From NCBI RefSeq assembly GCF_001870785.1, contig NZ_MOLV01000010.1, positions 1 to 64,000 of the forward strand: a stretch of DNA of 64,000 nt, written 5' to 3'. A model generated the notes under the pieces. That model was given only the letters and a program-made list of their open reading frames with translations. It was not told the origin of the DNA and did not search any database. Positions 1 through 8,528 of this stretch are shown in pieces; position 1 is the first letter of the stretch, and the number at the start of each line of letters is the position of its first letter. Source of the stretch: Exiguobacterium sp. KRL4. Lineage in GTDB: Bacteria; Bacillota; Bacilli; Exiguobacteriales; Exiguobacteriaceae. The translations under genes and the position numbers were made by a program.

Positions 1-20
1 GTACTTGGTCTTCAGTCTGA

Positions 21-58
21 GAAAAAGAGTGTCGTTTTTAAAACGGCACTCTTTTTCT
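21..58. terminator. Rho-independent terminator of an upstream gene
   Basis: Long hairpin with a GAAAAAGAGTG / CACTCTTTTTC stem and a T tract on either strand. It probably ends a gene lying left of the window, of which nothing coding is visible here. Confidence 0.75.
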
Positions 59-59
59 A

Positions 60-660
60 TGAATATTAAAGAATGAAGAAATAAAGGTAGTTAATACAAG
101 TCAAATATTTTGCTGCATTCATTGTAAATAAACTTTATACATTATAAAAAATATGTATTATTAATGAATTTAAAAAAGATTCGTTCAATCATTTCATTTC
201 CGTATATAAAATTTATAGTGAGTAAATCAATAGTCAATAAAAAATATGACGTCTTACAATTATATAAAACGGTCGTTTAATATAAAAAATACTAATTACT
301 CAAAAACCTAGTAAACGAAGCAAAAAGCCTTGTATTTAATCATATATTAATCAGTGTCTATTTATGAACTGTAGATAACGTTTTATATAAAAACCCGAAT
401 CTTTGCTAAAGATTCTTAGAAGATTAAATATTTACTTCGCATTAGTAATGGATTTCAGCTCGCGATCGGCGATAAATGTTACATTTCGTTAAAAACTCAA
501 TACCTTTCTATACTAATTAAACTAATTCACTCTGGATACATAATTCCATTCACGACGCCCGTTCTAAATAAAAAAGTGTTATGTAAACTAATTTACTTTA
601 TCGATTTACTTGTGATAATTATCTGTTATCACAAGTAAAACGAATAAGATTCAAATAAAA
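60..660. other. AT-rich gene-free stretch with a 35-bp palindrome
   Basis: About 600 bases with clearly lower GC than the surrounding genes and no ORF with a ribosome site. Two small dyads are visible: GAATCTTT-gct-AAAGATTC at 397-415, and a perfect 14-bp inverted repeat at 605-618 and 626-639 separated by 7 bases. The second could be a protein-binding site or a hairpin; neither has a T tract typical of a terminator. No function can be assigned. Confidence 0.5.
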
Positions 661-671
661 CCTTCGAAATC

Positions 672-700
672 AAAAACGCCCCCCAAACAACAGGGGACGA
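672..700 (-). terminator. Terminator of the stress-protein gene
   Basis: Read on the minus strand this is a C/G-rich hairpin (CGTCCCC / GGGGGGCG) followed by TTTTT, just after the stop of the minus-strand gene at 724-1218. Confidence 0.65.
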
Positions 701-723
701 AGCATGCACCTTATAATGTTAAT

Positions 724-1218
724 TCACACCGTCTCATCCGTAAACGTTTCACCGGTCCGGCGCACGGTCGCTCCGAGTTCCGCGGCAATCGCGTTGATGG
801 CTTCCGAATCCTCGTTGACCTCACTGATGATGATGACGCCATAGTGGTCAGGATTGATCTGGTTGAGTGTCCGGTTAAACAAATCAAACGAATCGCGTTC
901 GTTTTTTTCATCACGGTTCGCCCCGATCAGGTATCCGGCGACGGAACCGACGAGCATACCGAACGGTCCACCGACAACGCCGACCGCCATTCCGATCATG
1001 GAGCCTTTAAACGATTGGTCCTGTTGCGTGAAGTCAATTGCATCGATGAACGAGAAGCCGTCCGTCTCGTTGCGTTTGGCAAGCACCATCTGTTCCATCT
1101 CAATCTCTTTGATTGCTTCGAGATCCTTGATCATCTCAAAACCGGTTTTTGCCTTTTCCAAATCATGAAAAACGATCGTCGTAACGACGTGTGTTGCCTC
1201 ATTTTTATATTGTGCCAT
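724..1218 (-). CDS. DUF1269-like general stress protein with glycine-rich membrane hairpin
   Basis: A 164-residue protein. The N-terminal and C-terminal thirds are soluble and look like a split ferredoxin-like fold (beta strand VTTIVFHD near residue 12, VIIISEV near 129). A Gly/Val-rich hydrophobic stretch at about 72-98 (MIGMAVGVVGGPFGMLVGSV) could insert in the membrane. The pattern fits the DUF1269 / YflT-type family of bacterial stress proteins; the biochemical role is unknown. The start ATG has GGAGG seven bases upstream. A sigma-B-type promoter lies at 1264-1289, which supports a general-stress role. It is a single gene divergent from acnA. Confidence 0.75.
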   Translation of the reverse strand: MAQYKNEATHVVTTIVFHDLEKAKTGFEMIKDLEAIKEIEMEQMVLAKRNETDGFSFIDAIDFTQQDQSFKGSMIGMAVGVVGGPFGMLVGSVAGYLIGANRDEKNERDSFDLFNRTLNQINPDHYGVIIISEVNEDSEAINAIAAELGATVRRTGETFTDETV

Positions 1219-1263
1219 AATTTCCGCCTCCAGAAAGTTCTGATATCGTTCTACAATTTAGTA

Positions 1264-1289
1264 GTACCCGTAACAGAACCATTAAAAAC
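1264..1289 (-). promoter_or_regulatory. Sigma-B-type promoter
   Basis: On the minus strand GTTTTT and GGGTAC are separated by 14 bases, close to the sigma-B consensus GTTTAA-N12-15-GGGTAT, about 45 bases upstream of the start at 1218. Confidence 0.55.
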
Positions 1290-1343
1290 TAGAAAGCGCG
1301 TGTCGTCATAAGCATATGATTGATATAGTTTCTCAATTAGCCG

Positions 1344-1358
1344 ATAAGTAAAACTTAT
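1344..1358. promoter_or_regulatory. CcpC-like dyad (ATAA-N7-TTAT)
   Basis: ATAA-GTAAAAC-TTAT matches the dyad bound by CcpC, the citrate-responsive LysR regulator of citB in Bacillus subtilis. Its centre lies about 66 bases before the transcription start predicted from the promoter at 1383-1410, the same offset as the B. subtilis site. Confidence 0.6.
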
Positions 1359-1382
1359 TGAAGGTCTTTTGTTCTTTCAAAT

Positions 1383-1410
1383 TGTAACGAGGCTCATATT
1401 ATACTATGAT
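1383..1410 (+). promoter_or_regulatory. acnA sigma-A promoter
   Basis: TTGTAA and TATGAT are separated by 16 bases, giving a start near 1417 and a leader of about 57 bases before the ATG at 1474. Confidence 0.5.
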
Positions 1411-1473
1411 AGAGCTGTACAAGTAAGCGGTATCAGGGGCTTGATGTCGTCAACACTTAAAGGGGGAATCAGC

Positions 1474-4197
1474 ATGAAGCAAACGCAACCAACGCAAGAT
1501 GTCTTTGGTGCACGCCGTTCGTTTGAAGCAAACGGTAAAAATTACAACTATTACAGCCTTGAAAAATTGGAAGAACTCGGTCTGACGGAAGTCAAACGCC
1601 TTCCATATTCAATCCGTGTGTTGCTTGAATCCGTCCTTCGTCAACAAGACGGTCGTTCGATCACACGAGAGCATGTCGAAAACTTGGCGAAATGGGGAAC
1701 TGCCCAAGTATCGAATGATATCGATGTACCGTTCAAGCCGTCACGCGTCATCTTACAGGATTTCACGGGCGTTCCGACTGTCGTCGATCTCGCATCACTC
1801 CGTAAAGCGATGCAGGACCTCGGTGGCAATCCATCGGTCATCAACCCGGAAGTTCCAGTTGATCTCGTCGTTGACCACTCGGTTCAAGTTGATTCTTACG
1901 GATTCGCCGGCGCACTCGCTGAAAACATGGACCTTGAGTTCGAACGTAACGAAGAGCGTTACAAATTGTTACGCTGGGCAACAACGGCATTCGATAACTA
2001 TCGTGCCGTACCGCCTGCAACAGGAATCGTCCACCAAGTGAACCTTGAGTACTTGGCATCTGTCGTCCTTGAAAAAGAAACAGCTGACGGTTCGGTTGAT
2101 GTCTACCCGGATACACTCGTCGGAACAGATTCTCACACAACGATGATCAACGGACTGGGTGTCCTTGGTTGGGGTGTTGGTGGAATCGAAGCAGAAGCCG
2201 GCATGCTCGGACAACCGTCATTCTTCCCGGTTCCTGAAGTTATCGGTGTCCGCATCACAGGTGAAATGCACCCTGGAACAACAGCAACGGATGTTGCCCT
2301 TCGCGTGACTGAAATGTTGCGTCAACACAACGTTGTCGGTAAATTCGTTGAGTTCTTCGGACCATCGCTTCACCTGATGTCACTGTCTGACCGTGCGACC
2401 ATCGCCAACATGGCACCTGAATATGGTGCGACATGCGGATTCTTCCCGGTGGATACGGAAACGTTGACGTACCTTCGTCTGACAGGCCGCGATGAAGACT
2501 TGATCGAAAAAGTCGAGAACTACTCAAAAGCAAACGGCTTGTTCTACACGCCGCAAAATGAAGATCCAACGTTCACGAAGACCGTTGAACTTGATCTGTC
2601 GACAATCGTTCCTGCACTTGCCGGACCAAAACGTCCACAAGACCGGATTGACTTGACAGACGTGCACACGTCGTTCCAAAAAGCGTTGACAGCACCACAA
2701 GGAAACGCTGGTTTTGGTCTCGCGGAAGAAGAAGCAAGCAAAGTCGCTGTCGTTCAATTCAAAGACGAAGCGGTTGAGATGCGTACGGGAGACCTCGCGA
2801 TCGCAGCGATCACGAGCTGTACGAATACATCGAACCCATACGTCATGATTGGTGCCGGACTCGTTGCGAAAAAAGCAATCGAACTTGGATTAACGGTTCC
2901 GAAATACGTCAAGACATCCCTTGCACCGGGATCAAAAGTCGTAACGGATTACCTTGAGAAATCAGGTCTTCAGCCGTACCTTGATCAACTTGGCTTCAAC
3001 ACAGTCGGTTACGGATGTACGACATGTATTGGAAACTCGGGTCCACTTGACCTCGCCGTCGAAAACGCGATCCTCGGATCAGACCTGCTCGTCTCGTCTG
3101 TCCTCTCAGGAAACCGGAACTTCGAAGGACGGGTTCACCCGCTCGTCAAAGCCAACTACTTGGCATCACCACCACTCGTCGTCGCGTATGCAATTGCCGG
3201 TACAGTCGACGTCGACATCACGAACGCGTCACTTGGAACAGGTAAAGATGGACAAGAAGTCTTCTTCGCGGACATCTGGCCGTCACGTGACGAGATCCAA
3301 ACGATCATCAACACAGTCGTCACACCGGAAAGTTTCCGTGCCGAGTACGATTCGGTCTTCTCAGGAAACGAACGTTGGAACAACCTCGACGTGCCGACAG
3401 GCGATCAGTATGACTTCGATGCAGAATCGACATACATCCAAAATCCACCGTTCTTCGAAAACTTGGCGAAAGAAGCGGGTCATGTCGAAGCATTGAACAA
3501 CCTCCGTGTCTTTGGTAAGTTTGCGGATTCTGTCACGACAGACCACATCTCACCAGCCGGTTCATTCTCGAAAACAACACCAGCCGGACAATACCTTGTC
3601 AGCAAAGGTGTCGCACCAAAAGACTTCAACTCATACGGTTCACGCCGTGGTAACCATGAGATCATGATGCGCGGAACATTCGCGAACATCCGGATCCGTA
3701 ACCAAGTCGCTCCAGGTACAGAAGGCGGCTTCACGACGTACTGGCCAACAGGCGAAACGATGGCGATGTACGATGCTGCGATGAAGTACAAAGAAGATGG
3801 CACAGGTCTTGTCATTCTCGCCGGTAAAGATTACGGGATGGGTTCATCACGTGACTGGGCAGCAAAAGGTACAAACCTTCTTGGTGTCAAAGCCGTCATC
3901 GCCGAGAGCTTCGAGCGGATTCACCGTTCTAACCTCGTCATGATGGGTGTCTTGCCGCTCCAATATGTAGCTGGCACATCGGCTGAATCACTTGGATTAA
4001 CAGGTGAAGAAGCAATCAGCATCGCGATCGACGAGTCAGTTCGTCCGCGTGACATCGTGGAAGTCACAGCGACAGCTGCAGACGGAAAAGTCACGAAGTT
4101 CGAAGCGATTGCTCGTTTTGATTCAGAAGTCGATATCGATTACTACCGTCACGGCGGAATCTTACCGATGGTTCTCCGCGAACGCTTGCAAAACTAA
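1474..4197 (+). CDS. acnA: Aconitate hydratase
   Basis: A 907-residue cytoplasmic 4Fe-4S enzyme that interconverts citrate and isocitrate in the TCA cycle. In Bacillus the homologue CitB also binds RNA when iron is low. Cluster cysteines are visible at C449 (SCTNTSNP) and C515/C518 ([10 protein letters not shown]). The swivel domain follows with DHISPAGS near 680 and the active-site loop [10 protein letters not shown] near 790. Length matches the AcnA/IRP class (about 900). An in-frame extension to 1369 exists, but ATG 1474 has AGGGGGA at the right distance and the promoter lies between the two. Upstream dyad and promoter fit citrate control; a strong terminator follows. Confidence 0.97.
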   Translation: MKQTQPTQDVFGARRSFEANGKNYNYYSLEKLEELGLTEVKRLPYSIRVLLESVLRQQDGRSITREHVENLAKWGTAQVSNDIDVPFKPSRVILQDFTGVPTVVDLASLRKAMQDLGGNPSVINPEVPVDLVVDHSVQVDSYGFAGALAENMDLEFERNEERYKLLRWATTAFDNYRAVPPATGIVHQVNLEYLASVVLEKETADGSVDVYPDTLVGTDSHTTMINGLGVLGWGVGGIEAEAGMLGQPSFFPVPEVIGVRITGEMHPGTTATDVALRVTEMLRQHNVVGKFVEFFGPSLHLMSLSDRATIANMAPEYGATCGFFPVDTETLTYLRLTGRDEDLIEKVENYSKANGLFYTPQNEDPTFTKTVELDLSTIVPALAGPKRPQDRIDLTDVHTSFQKALTAPQGNAGFGLAEEEASKVAVVQFKDEAVEMRTGDLAIAAITSCTNTSNPYVMIGAGLVAKKAIELGLTVPKYVKTSLAPGSKVVTDYLEKSGLQPYLDQLGFNTVGYGCTTCIGNSGPLDLAVENAILGSDLLVSSVLSGNRNFEGRVHPLVKANYLASPPLVVAYAIAGTVDVDITNASLGTGKDGQEVFFADIWPSRDEIQTIINTVVTPESFRAEYDSVFSGNERWNNLDVPTGDQYDFDAESTYIQNPPFFENLAKEAGHVEALNNLRVFGKFADSVTTDHISPAGSFSKTTPAGQYLVSKGVAPKDFNSYGSRRGNHEIMMRGTFANIRIRNQVAPGTEGGFTTYWPTGETMAMYDAAMKYKEDGTGLVILAGKDYGMGSSRDWAAKGTNLLGVKAVIAESFERIHRSNLVMMGVLPLQYVAGTSAESLGLTGEEAISIAIDESVRPRDIVEVTATAADGKVTKFEAIARFDSEVDIDYYRHGGILPMVLRERLQN

Positions 4198-4217
4198 ACC
4201 GTTTACATTAACGTTTG

Positions 4218-4242
4218 AGGTGGGGGAAACCCCACCTTTTTT
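4218..4242 (+). terminator. acnA terminator
   Basis: AGGTGGGG-GAAA-CCCCACCT hairpin followed by TTTTTT, 20 bases after the acnA stop. The next gene begins 22 bases later, so some read-through is possible. Confidence 0.85.
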
Positions 4243-4263
4243 GATGCAGAAAGGGGCGAGACC

Positions 4264-4728
4264 GTGAACCGATTCAAGAAATGGTTTCAAGCAAAAGAAG
4301 AACCCGAGCTGGCGGTTCGCGACGTCACGCTCGATGAAGTCAAACGGGCGACACACAAATTTGAACTGACGTTACCAAAAGGGACGAACCGAACGATTCT
4401 ACTCGACGATGAACAACGGATTGACATGACACGGTTGGCACCACATCTCGGTGTCCGTTCGACACAAGTTTTTTATATGTCACGCGAGACGTTTGCGATC
4501 ATGGAGGCGAAAGACCATTTGACGGTCTATGAAATGGATTATGTCCAAGTCGCGGTCGACCGTTATTTTGACAAAGAACGCAAGTTACCGCTCAAACCGT
4601 ACTCAAAGACGTTTCAAGTCGATTGTGCGAAGTTATTTGAACAAGGGTATTTACGCAAGTTGCCCCATCAAACGTATTACATCGTCGATGAATCGATGAT
4701 TGTCTCGCTTGAACCAAAAACCGATTAA
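4264..4728 (+). CDS. Conserved hypothetical protein
   Basis: A 154-residue soluble protein that I do not recognise with certainty; it might be a DUF3939-type protein. It has no signal peptide or membrane segment. The N-terminus is basic (MNRFKKWFQAKEEPE), the middle alternates short helices and strands, and the C-terminus is aromatic (TYYIVDESMIVSLEP). The start is GTG with GAAAGGGGCGAG upstream. It has its own terminator downstream, so it is either a single gene or fed by read-through from acnA. Confidence 0.7.
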   Translation: MNRFKKWFQAKEEPELAVRDVTLDEVKRATHKFELTLPKGTNRTILLDDEQRIDMTRLAPHLGVRSTQVFYMSRETFAIMEAKDHLTVYEMDYVQVAVDRYFDKERKLPLKPYSKTFQVDCAKLFEQGYLRKLPHQTYYIVDESMIVSLEPKTD

Positions 4729-4734
4729 ACGAAG

Positions 4735-4767
4735 ATGGACTGCCGGATGAACGGGAGTCCATTTTTT
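4735..4767 (+). terminator. Terminator
   Basis: ATGGACT / AGTCCAT hairpin with a T6 tract, right after the hypothetical gene. Confidence 0.8.
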
Positions 4768-4959
4768 GAGTTGGCCATCGGTCGTTTGCCTGACATGTTC
4801 GCTGCCGCTTGTATTCCCTGAGCGAAATGGAATCAATTGTTCAAAAGTCTGACGTATTTCTTCAGAAATGCGTGAAACTTGGACAAACCCTTTGTATTCT
4901 AAGCCTAAAACCGATACGATTAACATGAAACGAGACAAATCTAGGATGGTGTACATGGC

Positions 4960-5667
4960 ATGACGAAACGAACGAGCACATGGATTGCAGTCGCAATCGT
5001 GGCAATGGCGATACTCCTTGCCTATAATTTTTATCTCCTGAATAAGACACAGACCGCAAACGAAGATAAGACCACACCGGTCAAGCCGTTTTATACGATG
5101 TCACGCATCCAGTACGTCGAAAAGAAATTGTCGACGACGGAAGATGCGCTTGAAACACGGACGTATGAAGTTGTATTTGACGACAAAGGTCACTTCCGGA
5201 CAGAAGTCATCGACGGTCCCTCGAAAGGGACGATGGCCATCTGGGACGGTGACATGTTCCGTGAATACAATGCGGATGGAAAATTACTGAACGAAACCAA
5301 GGCTTCGAAAAGCGTCAGTGCGCCGCGTCCGTTCCTCTCGCGTGGTTTTAATGAACAGATCATCAAGTTCATCGAAGACGGTGACTTCGGTCAAGTCGAA
5401 GGGGAAGCCGATATCGCAGGACTCGCAGCAGACGTCTACGTCAAAAAGGAGCCGGCAAGCACGGTACCAAAAGAATGGATCAAACAATACCCGTCGTTCT
5501 TCGACAAGGAAGACAATTCGGAAGAAGCGACGTACTATGTTGCGTCCGACCGGTCAAAAGTACTTGGCGCCGAGTCGCGTAACAACGGAAAGCTGTTTTA
5601 TTCCGTCAAGATGAAAAAACTCGAGACATTGGATACATTCGATCCGAACTGGTTAAAAGTCAATTGA
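4960..5667 (+). CDS. Membrane-anchored LolA-like protein
   Basis: A 235-residue protein with one N-terminal membrane segment (about residues 8-28, IAVAIVAMAILLAYNFYLL) and no lipobox, so probably anchored with its body outside the cell. The rest is beta-rich (TYEVVFDDKGHFRTEV, TMAIWDGDMFREY, ATYYVASDRSKVLG), the pattern of LolA/LppX-fold 'outer membrane lipoprotein sorting protein' homologues found in Gram-positives. These bind hydrophobic ligands or help sense envelope state, but no role is established here. It is a single gene with its own terminator. Confidence 0.65.
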   Translation: MTKRTSTWIAVAIVAMAILLAYNFYLLNKTQTANEDKTTPVKPFYTMSRIQYVEKKLSTTEDALETRTYEVVFDDKGHFRTEVIDGPSKGTMAIWDGDMFREYNADGKLLNETKASKSVSAPRPFLSRGFNEQIIKFIEDGDFGQVEGEADIAGLAADVYVKKEPASTVPKEWIKQYPSFFDKEDNSEEATYYVASDRSKVLGAESRNNGKLFYSVKMKKLETLDTFDPNWLKVN

Positions 5668-5671
5668 GGAC

Positions 5672-5717
5672 AAACCGACTTGAGCGTCACACCGTGACGC
5701 GCAAAGTCGGTTTTTTC
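5672..5717 (+). terminator. Terminator
   Basis: Imperfect stem AACCGACTT..GCGTCAC / GTGACGC..AAGTCGGTT followed by TTTTTT. Confidence 0.85.
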
Positions 5718-5742
5718 GAGAATTAGGAGGAATCAACTCAAG

Positions 5743-7986
5743 ATGGAGACGTTCTCAAAAGAGGAGATGTTCAAACAGATTTCCGCATGGGAAGACGGAG
5801 CGAAAGTCGAGGAAGTCCTCGCACTACGCTATGCCCAAAGCAGCCGTCTGTTGCAGGAAACCGGGGCGTTAGTCCGGATTTTAGCGTTACTCGTCGAACA
5901 CCGGTATATCATGACGGGACGAATCGATGCGTTAGCCGAAAGTTGGATGCAGGAAATCCGGCAACACGACCGCCTGCCGGAACGCCTGGAACAATTGCTG
6001 ATCGAACAACAATTGCAGACGAGTTATCAATTACTCGTCGCACACACCTTCCCGACGATTCGCGAGACCGACAATGCCAATGCCAAACGTTCGGCGACGA
6101 CGGAGCTGATTCAACAGACGGATCAGATTCTCCATGAAACGGAACAGGTCGTCGAATTGACGGAACGCCTGCGCCGGATCGACGCCAGTCGCTGGTCGGA
6201 ATTATTTGAAGCGGGGAAAGCGTTGTTGTTGTCGAGTGCGACGCTTGAACAGACGGCAACCGAGTTTCTCAACAGCCTGCAGGAACGATTTTATTCGCGG
6301 GATGCGTTTCGGGAGATGACGGAACTGAAGGCGACTGCGATCCAGGACTTACGGCGGGTCGTCTCGTTGTTGCCGGCTGAAATCAAACAGGTCGAACGGT
6401 CGGCGCTCGAAGAACTCGATGCGATGATCGGGCTCGATGACATCAAGTTGCGGGTCCATCAGATGTACCGTTTTTTGAAGTATCAGCAAAAACGGACGGC
6501 AGACGGTTACCGGTCGAGTGACCAACCGTCCCTGCATATGATTTTCATGGGAAATCCCGGAACCGGAAAAACGACGCTCGCCCGGTTGATGGCGAAAATC
6601 TATCATGAGTTAGGTCTGCTCGAACGGCCGGAAGTCGTCGAGACGGACCGGTCGTCGCTCGTCGGTGCCTTTGTCGGACAGACGGAAGAACAGGTCATGA
6701 GTAAAGTCCGGGAAGCGGTCGGTGGGGTGTTGTTCATCGATGAAGCGTATGCCTTGAAGCGAGCCGGACAAAGCGGCAACGATTATGGGCAGGCGGCAAT
6801 CGATACGCTCGTCGCCGCGATGACGAGTGGTGAGTATGCAGGACGATTTGCCGTCGTCCTCGCCGGTTATCCGGAAGAGATGCGTGATTTTTTAAAGGCC
6901 AATCCCGGTCTGCGGAGTCGGTTCCCGGAATCGAACCATTATTTGCTGGCCGACTATACCGATACGGAACTGCTTGAGATCGGACGCTCGATCGCGACGG
7001 CAAACGATTATGTCTTGACGGAGCAGGCGGAGCGGGCGTTGCTCGCCCGACTTGAACGCGAACGGGTCGATGCCAGTTTCGGCAACGGACGGGCCGTCCG
7101 GAATATCGTTCTTGATGCGATCTTTAAAAAAGGTGCAAGCCTCGGGGAAAGTGCCAGCCATGAGGATTTTGCCCTGCTCGAACAAGCCGATTTCGAACTT
7201 GTCGCGTCAGACGACAGTACGGTCGAGGAACGGCTGAATCAACTGGTCGGGCTCCAACCGCTCAAAGCAGAAATCAAACAGATCCAAGCCTTATTGTCGA
7301 TGCAAAAACGCCGGCAGGAGGCCGGCTTTAAAGTCTTGCCGGTCGAACTCCATGCTGTCTTCAGCGGGAACAGCGGCACCGGTAAGACAACGGTCGCGGC
7401 GCTTTATGCGGACGTCTTGCAGCAGTGCGGTTACTTGAAGCGAGGGCATTTGAAAGTCGTCAGTCGCGCCGATCTCGTTTCGGGCTACGTCGGACAAACA
7501 GCGCAACAAACGCGGGACGTGATCCGTGACGCGCTCGGTGGTGTCTTGTTCATCGATGAAGCTTACGCGCTGAACGGTGGGGCAAACGACTTTGGCAAGG
7601 AAGCGATCGATACGCTCGTTGATGAGATGACGAAACATGCCGATAATCTCGTCGTCGTCCTTGCCGGTTACGAGCAACCGATGCAAACGTTACTCGCCAG
7701 TAATCCCGGGCTGAAATCCCGTTTCAAACGCGAGTTCCACTTCCCGAACTATGCGAAGGACGAGTTGATCGAAATCATCATCAACTATGCGACGCAGTAC
7801 GGGTATCAGTTGACGAGTGAAGCGAAACAGACGCTCGAGCAAATGATTGAGACGGTGCCGAACGGAAATGCGCGTGCCGCGATTACGATCGTCGAACGGG
7901 CGATTGCTAAACAATCCGTTCGATTAATTGACAAACTTAGCTTAACCGGTTCAGAATGGTCCTATCTTGAAAAAGAGGATTTTTAA
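5743..7986 (+). CDS. Tandem AAA+ ATPase, SpoVK/CbbX type
   Basis: A 747-residue cytoplasmic protein with an N-terminal helical region (about 1-215) and two AAA+ modules. Module 1 has Walker A GNPGTGKT (270-277), Walker B VLFIDEA (D333/E334) and an arginine-finger region NPGLRSRFP. Module 2 has Walker A GNSGTGKT (542-549), Walker B with D605/E606, and NPGLKSRFK. Both are closest in motif to the CbxX/CfxQ group, which includes Rubisco activase CbbX and the sporulation protein SpoVK. B. subtilis SpoVK has a single module of about 320 residues, so this is a double-length relative. The substrate is unknown. The thioesterase gene starts 12 bases after its stop, so the two are probably co-transcribed. 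Confidence 0.85.
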   Translation: METFSKEEMFKQISAWEDGAKVEEVLALRYAQSSRLLQETGALVRILALLVEHRYIMTGRIDALAESWMQEIRQHDRLPERLEQLLIEQQLQTSYQLLVAHTFPTIRETDNANAKRSATTELIQQTDQILHETEQVVELTERLRRIDASRWSELFEAGKALLLSSATLEQTATEFLNSLQERFYSRDAFREMTELKATAIQDLRRVVSLLPAEIKQVERSALEELDAMIGLDDIKLRVHQMYRFLKYQQKRTADGYRSSDQPSLHMIFMGNPGTGKTTLARLMAKIYHELGLLERPEVVETDRSSLVGAFVGQTEEQVMSKVREAVGGVLFIDEAYALKRAGQSGNDYGQAAIDTLVAAMTSGEYAGRFAVVLAGYPEEMRDFLKANPGLRSRFPESNHYLLADYTDTELLEIGRSIATANDYVLTEQAERALLARLERERVDASFGNGRAVRNIVLDAIFKKGASLGESASHEDFALLEQADFELVASDDSTVEERLNQLVGLQPLKAEIKQIQALLSMQKRRQEAGFKVLPVELHAVFSGNSGTGKTTVAALYADVLQQCGYLKRGHLKVVSRADLVSGYVGQTAQQTRDVIRDALGGVLFIDEAYALNGGANDFGKEAIDTLVDEMTKHADNLVVVLAGYEQPMQTLLASNPGLKSRFKREFHFPNYAKDELIEIIINYATQYGYQLTSEAKQTLEQMIETVPNGNARAAITIVERAIAKQSVRLIDKLSLTGSEWSYLEKEDF

Positions 7987-7998
7987 GGGGGAAGCTGC

Positions 7999-8433
7999 AT
8001 GCACACGATTGAAATACCAGTTCGTTACGCAGAAACCGATATGATGGGTATCGTCTATCATTCCAATTATCTCGTGTATCTTGAGATTGCACGGACGGAA
8101 CTGATCAAGTCTCTGGGGCTCGACTACAAGGAAATGGAAGAAACGGGGTACGTCTCCCCGGTCACGAACGTCAATCTCGATTATAAACGGTCTTTGACAT
8201 ACGGTGACGTGGCACACGTCTCCGTCTGGATCGACCATTATGACGGATTGCGGACGATTTACGGATACGAAGTCAAGAATGCCGACGGTCAACTGGCCGT
8301 GTCGGCCAAGACGACGCACGTCGTCGTCAAAAAAGAAAACTTCCGTCCGATCCGTCTGCCGAAAGTCTTTCCGAACTGGCATGCGATCTATGAACAGATG
8401 CGTGCCGAGGATGCCGTCCTCATCTCGAATTAA
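7999..8433 (+). CDS. YbgC/FadM-type acyl-CoA thioesterase (YneP-like)
   Basis: A 144-residue single hotdog-fold thioesterase expected to hydrolyse acyl-CoA esters in the cytoplasm. The signature RYAETDMMGIVYHSNYLVYL near residues 8-27 carries the catalytic Asp (D14) of the 4-hydroxybenzoyl-CoA thioesterase family. In B. subtilis the homologue yneP lies in the same citB-plsY neighbourhood, which supports the assignment. GGGGGA upstream of the ATG fixes the start. The physiological substrate is not known. Confidence 0.88.
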   Translation: MHTIEIPVRYAETDMMGIVYHSNYLVYLEIARTELIKSLGLDYKEMEETGYVSPVTNVNLDYKRSLTYGDVAHVSVWIDHYDGLRTIYGYEVKNADGQLAVSAKTTHVVVKKENFRPIRLPKVFPNWHAIYEQMRAEDAVLISN

Positions 8434-8439
8434 GCCTCC

Positions 8440-8472
8440 GCCCTCAGCAGGATTTCTTGCGTGAGGGCTTTT
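8440..8472 (+). terminator. Terminator
   Basis: GCCCTCA / TGAGGGC stem with a 15-base loop followed by TTTT. Confidence 0.65.
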
Positions 8473-8502
8473 CTAATCGGTCGATTAGAGGTAACATAGA
8501 AT
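8472..8502 (+). promoter_or_regulatory. Inverted repeat and -10 element before the VanY-like gene
   Basis: TCTAATCG-GT-CGATTAGA is a perfect 8-bp dyad (8472-8489) just upstream of a TAGAAT -10-like box (8497-8502). It occupies the -35 region, so it may be an operator or activator site. No regulator can be named. Confidence 0.4.
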
Positions 8503-8528
8503 AGCACCAAGGAAGTGGGGAATTAAAA

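Noticed and set aside
844-1311. Plus-strand ORF of 155 codons opposite the stress-protein gene
   Set aside because: No ribosome site, and it mirrors a well-supported minus-strand gene with its own promoter and terminator.
5743-7986. A sporulation function for the AAA+ ATPase
   Set aside because: SpoVK similarity is only at the level of the AAA+ subfamily, the protein is twice as long, and no sporulation genes occur in the window.
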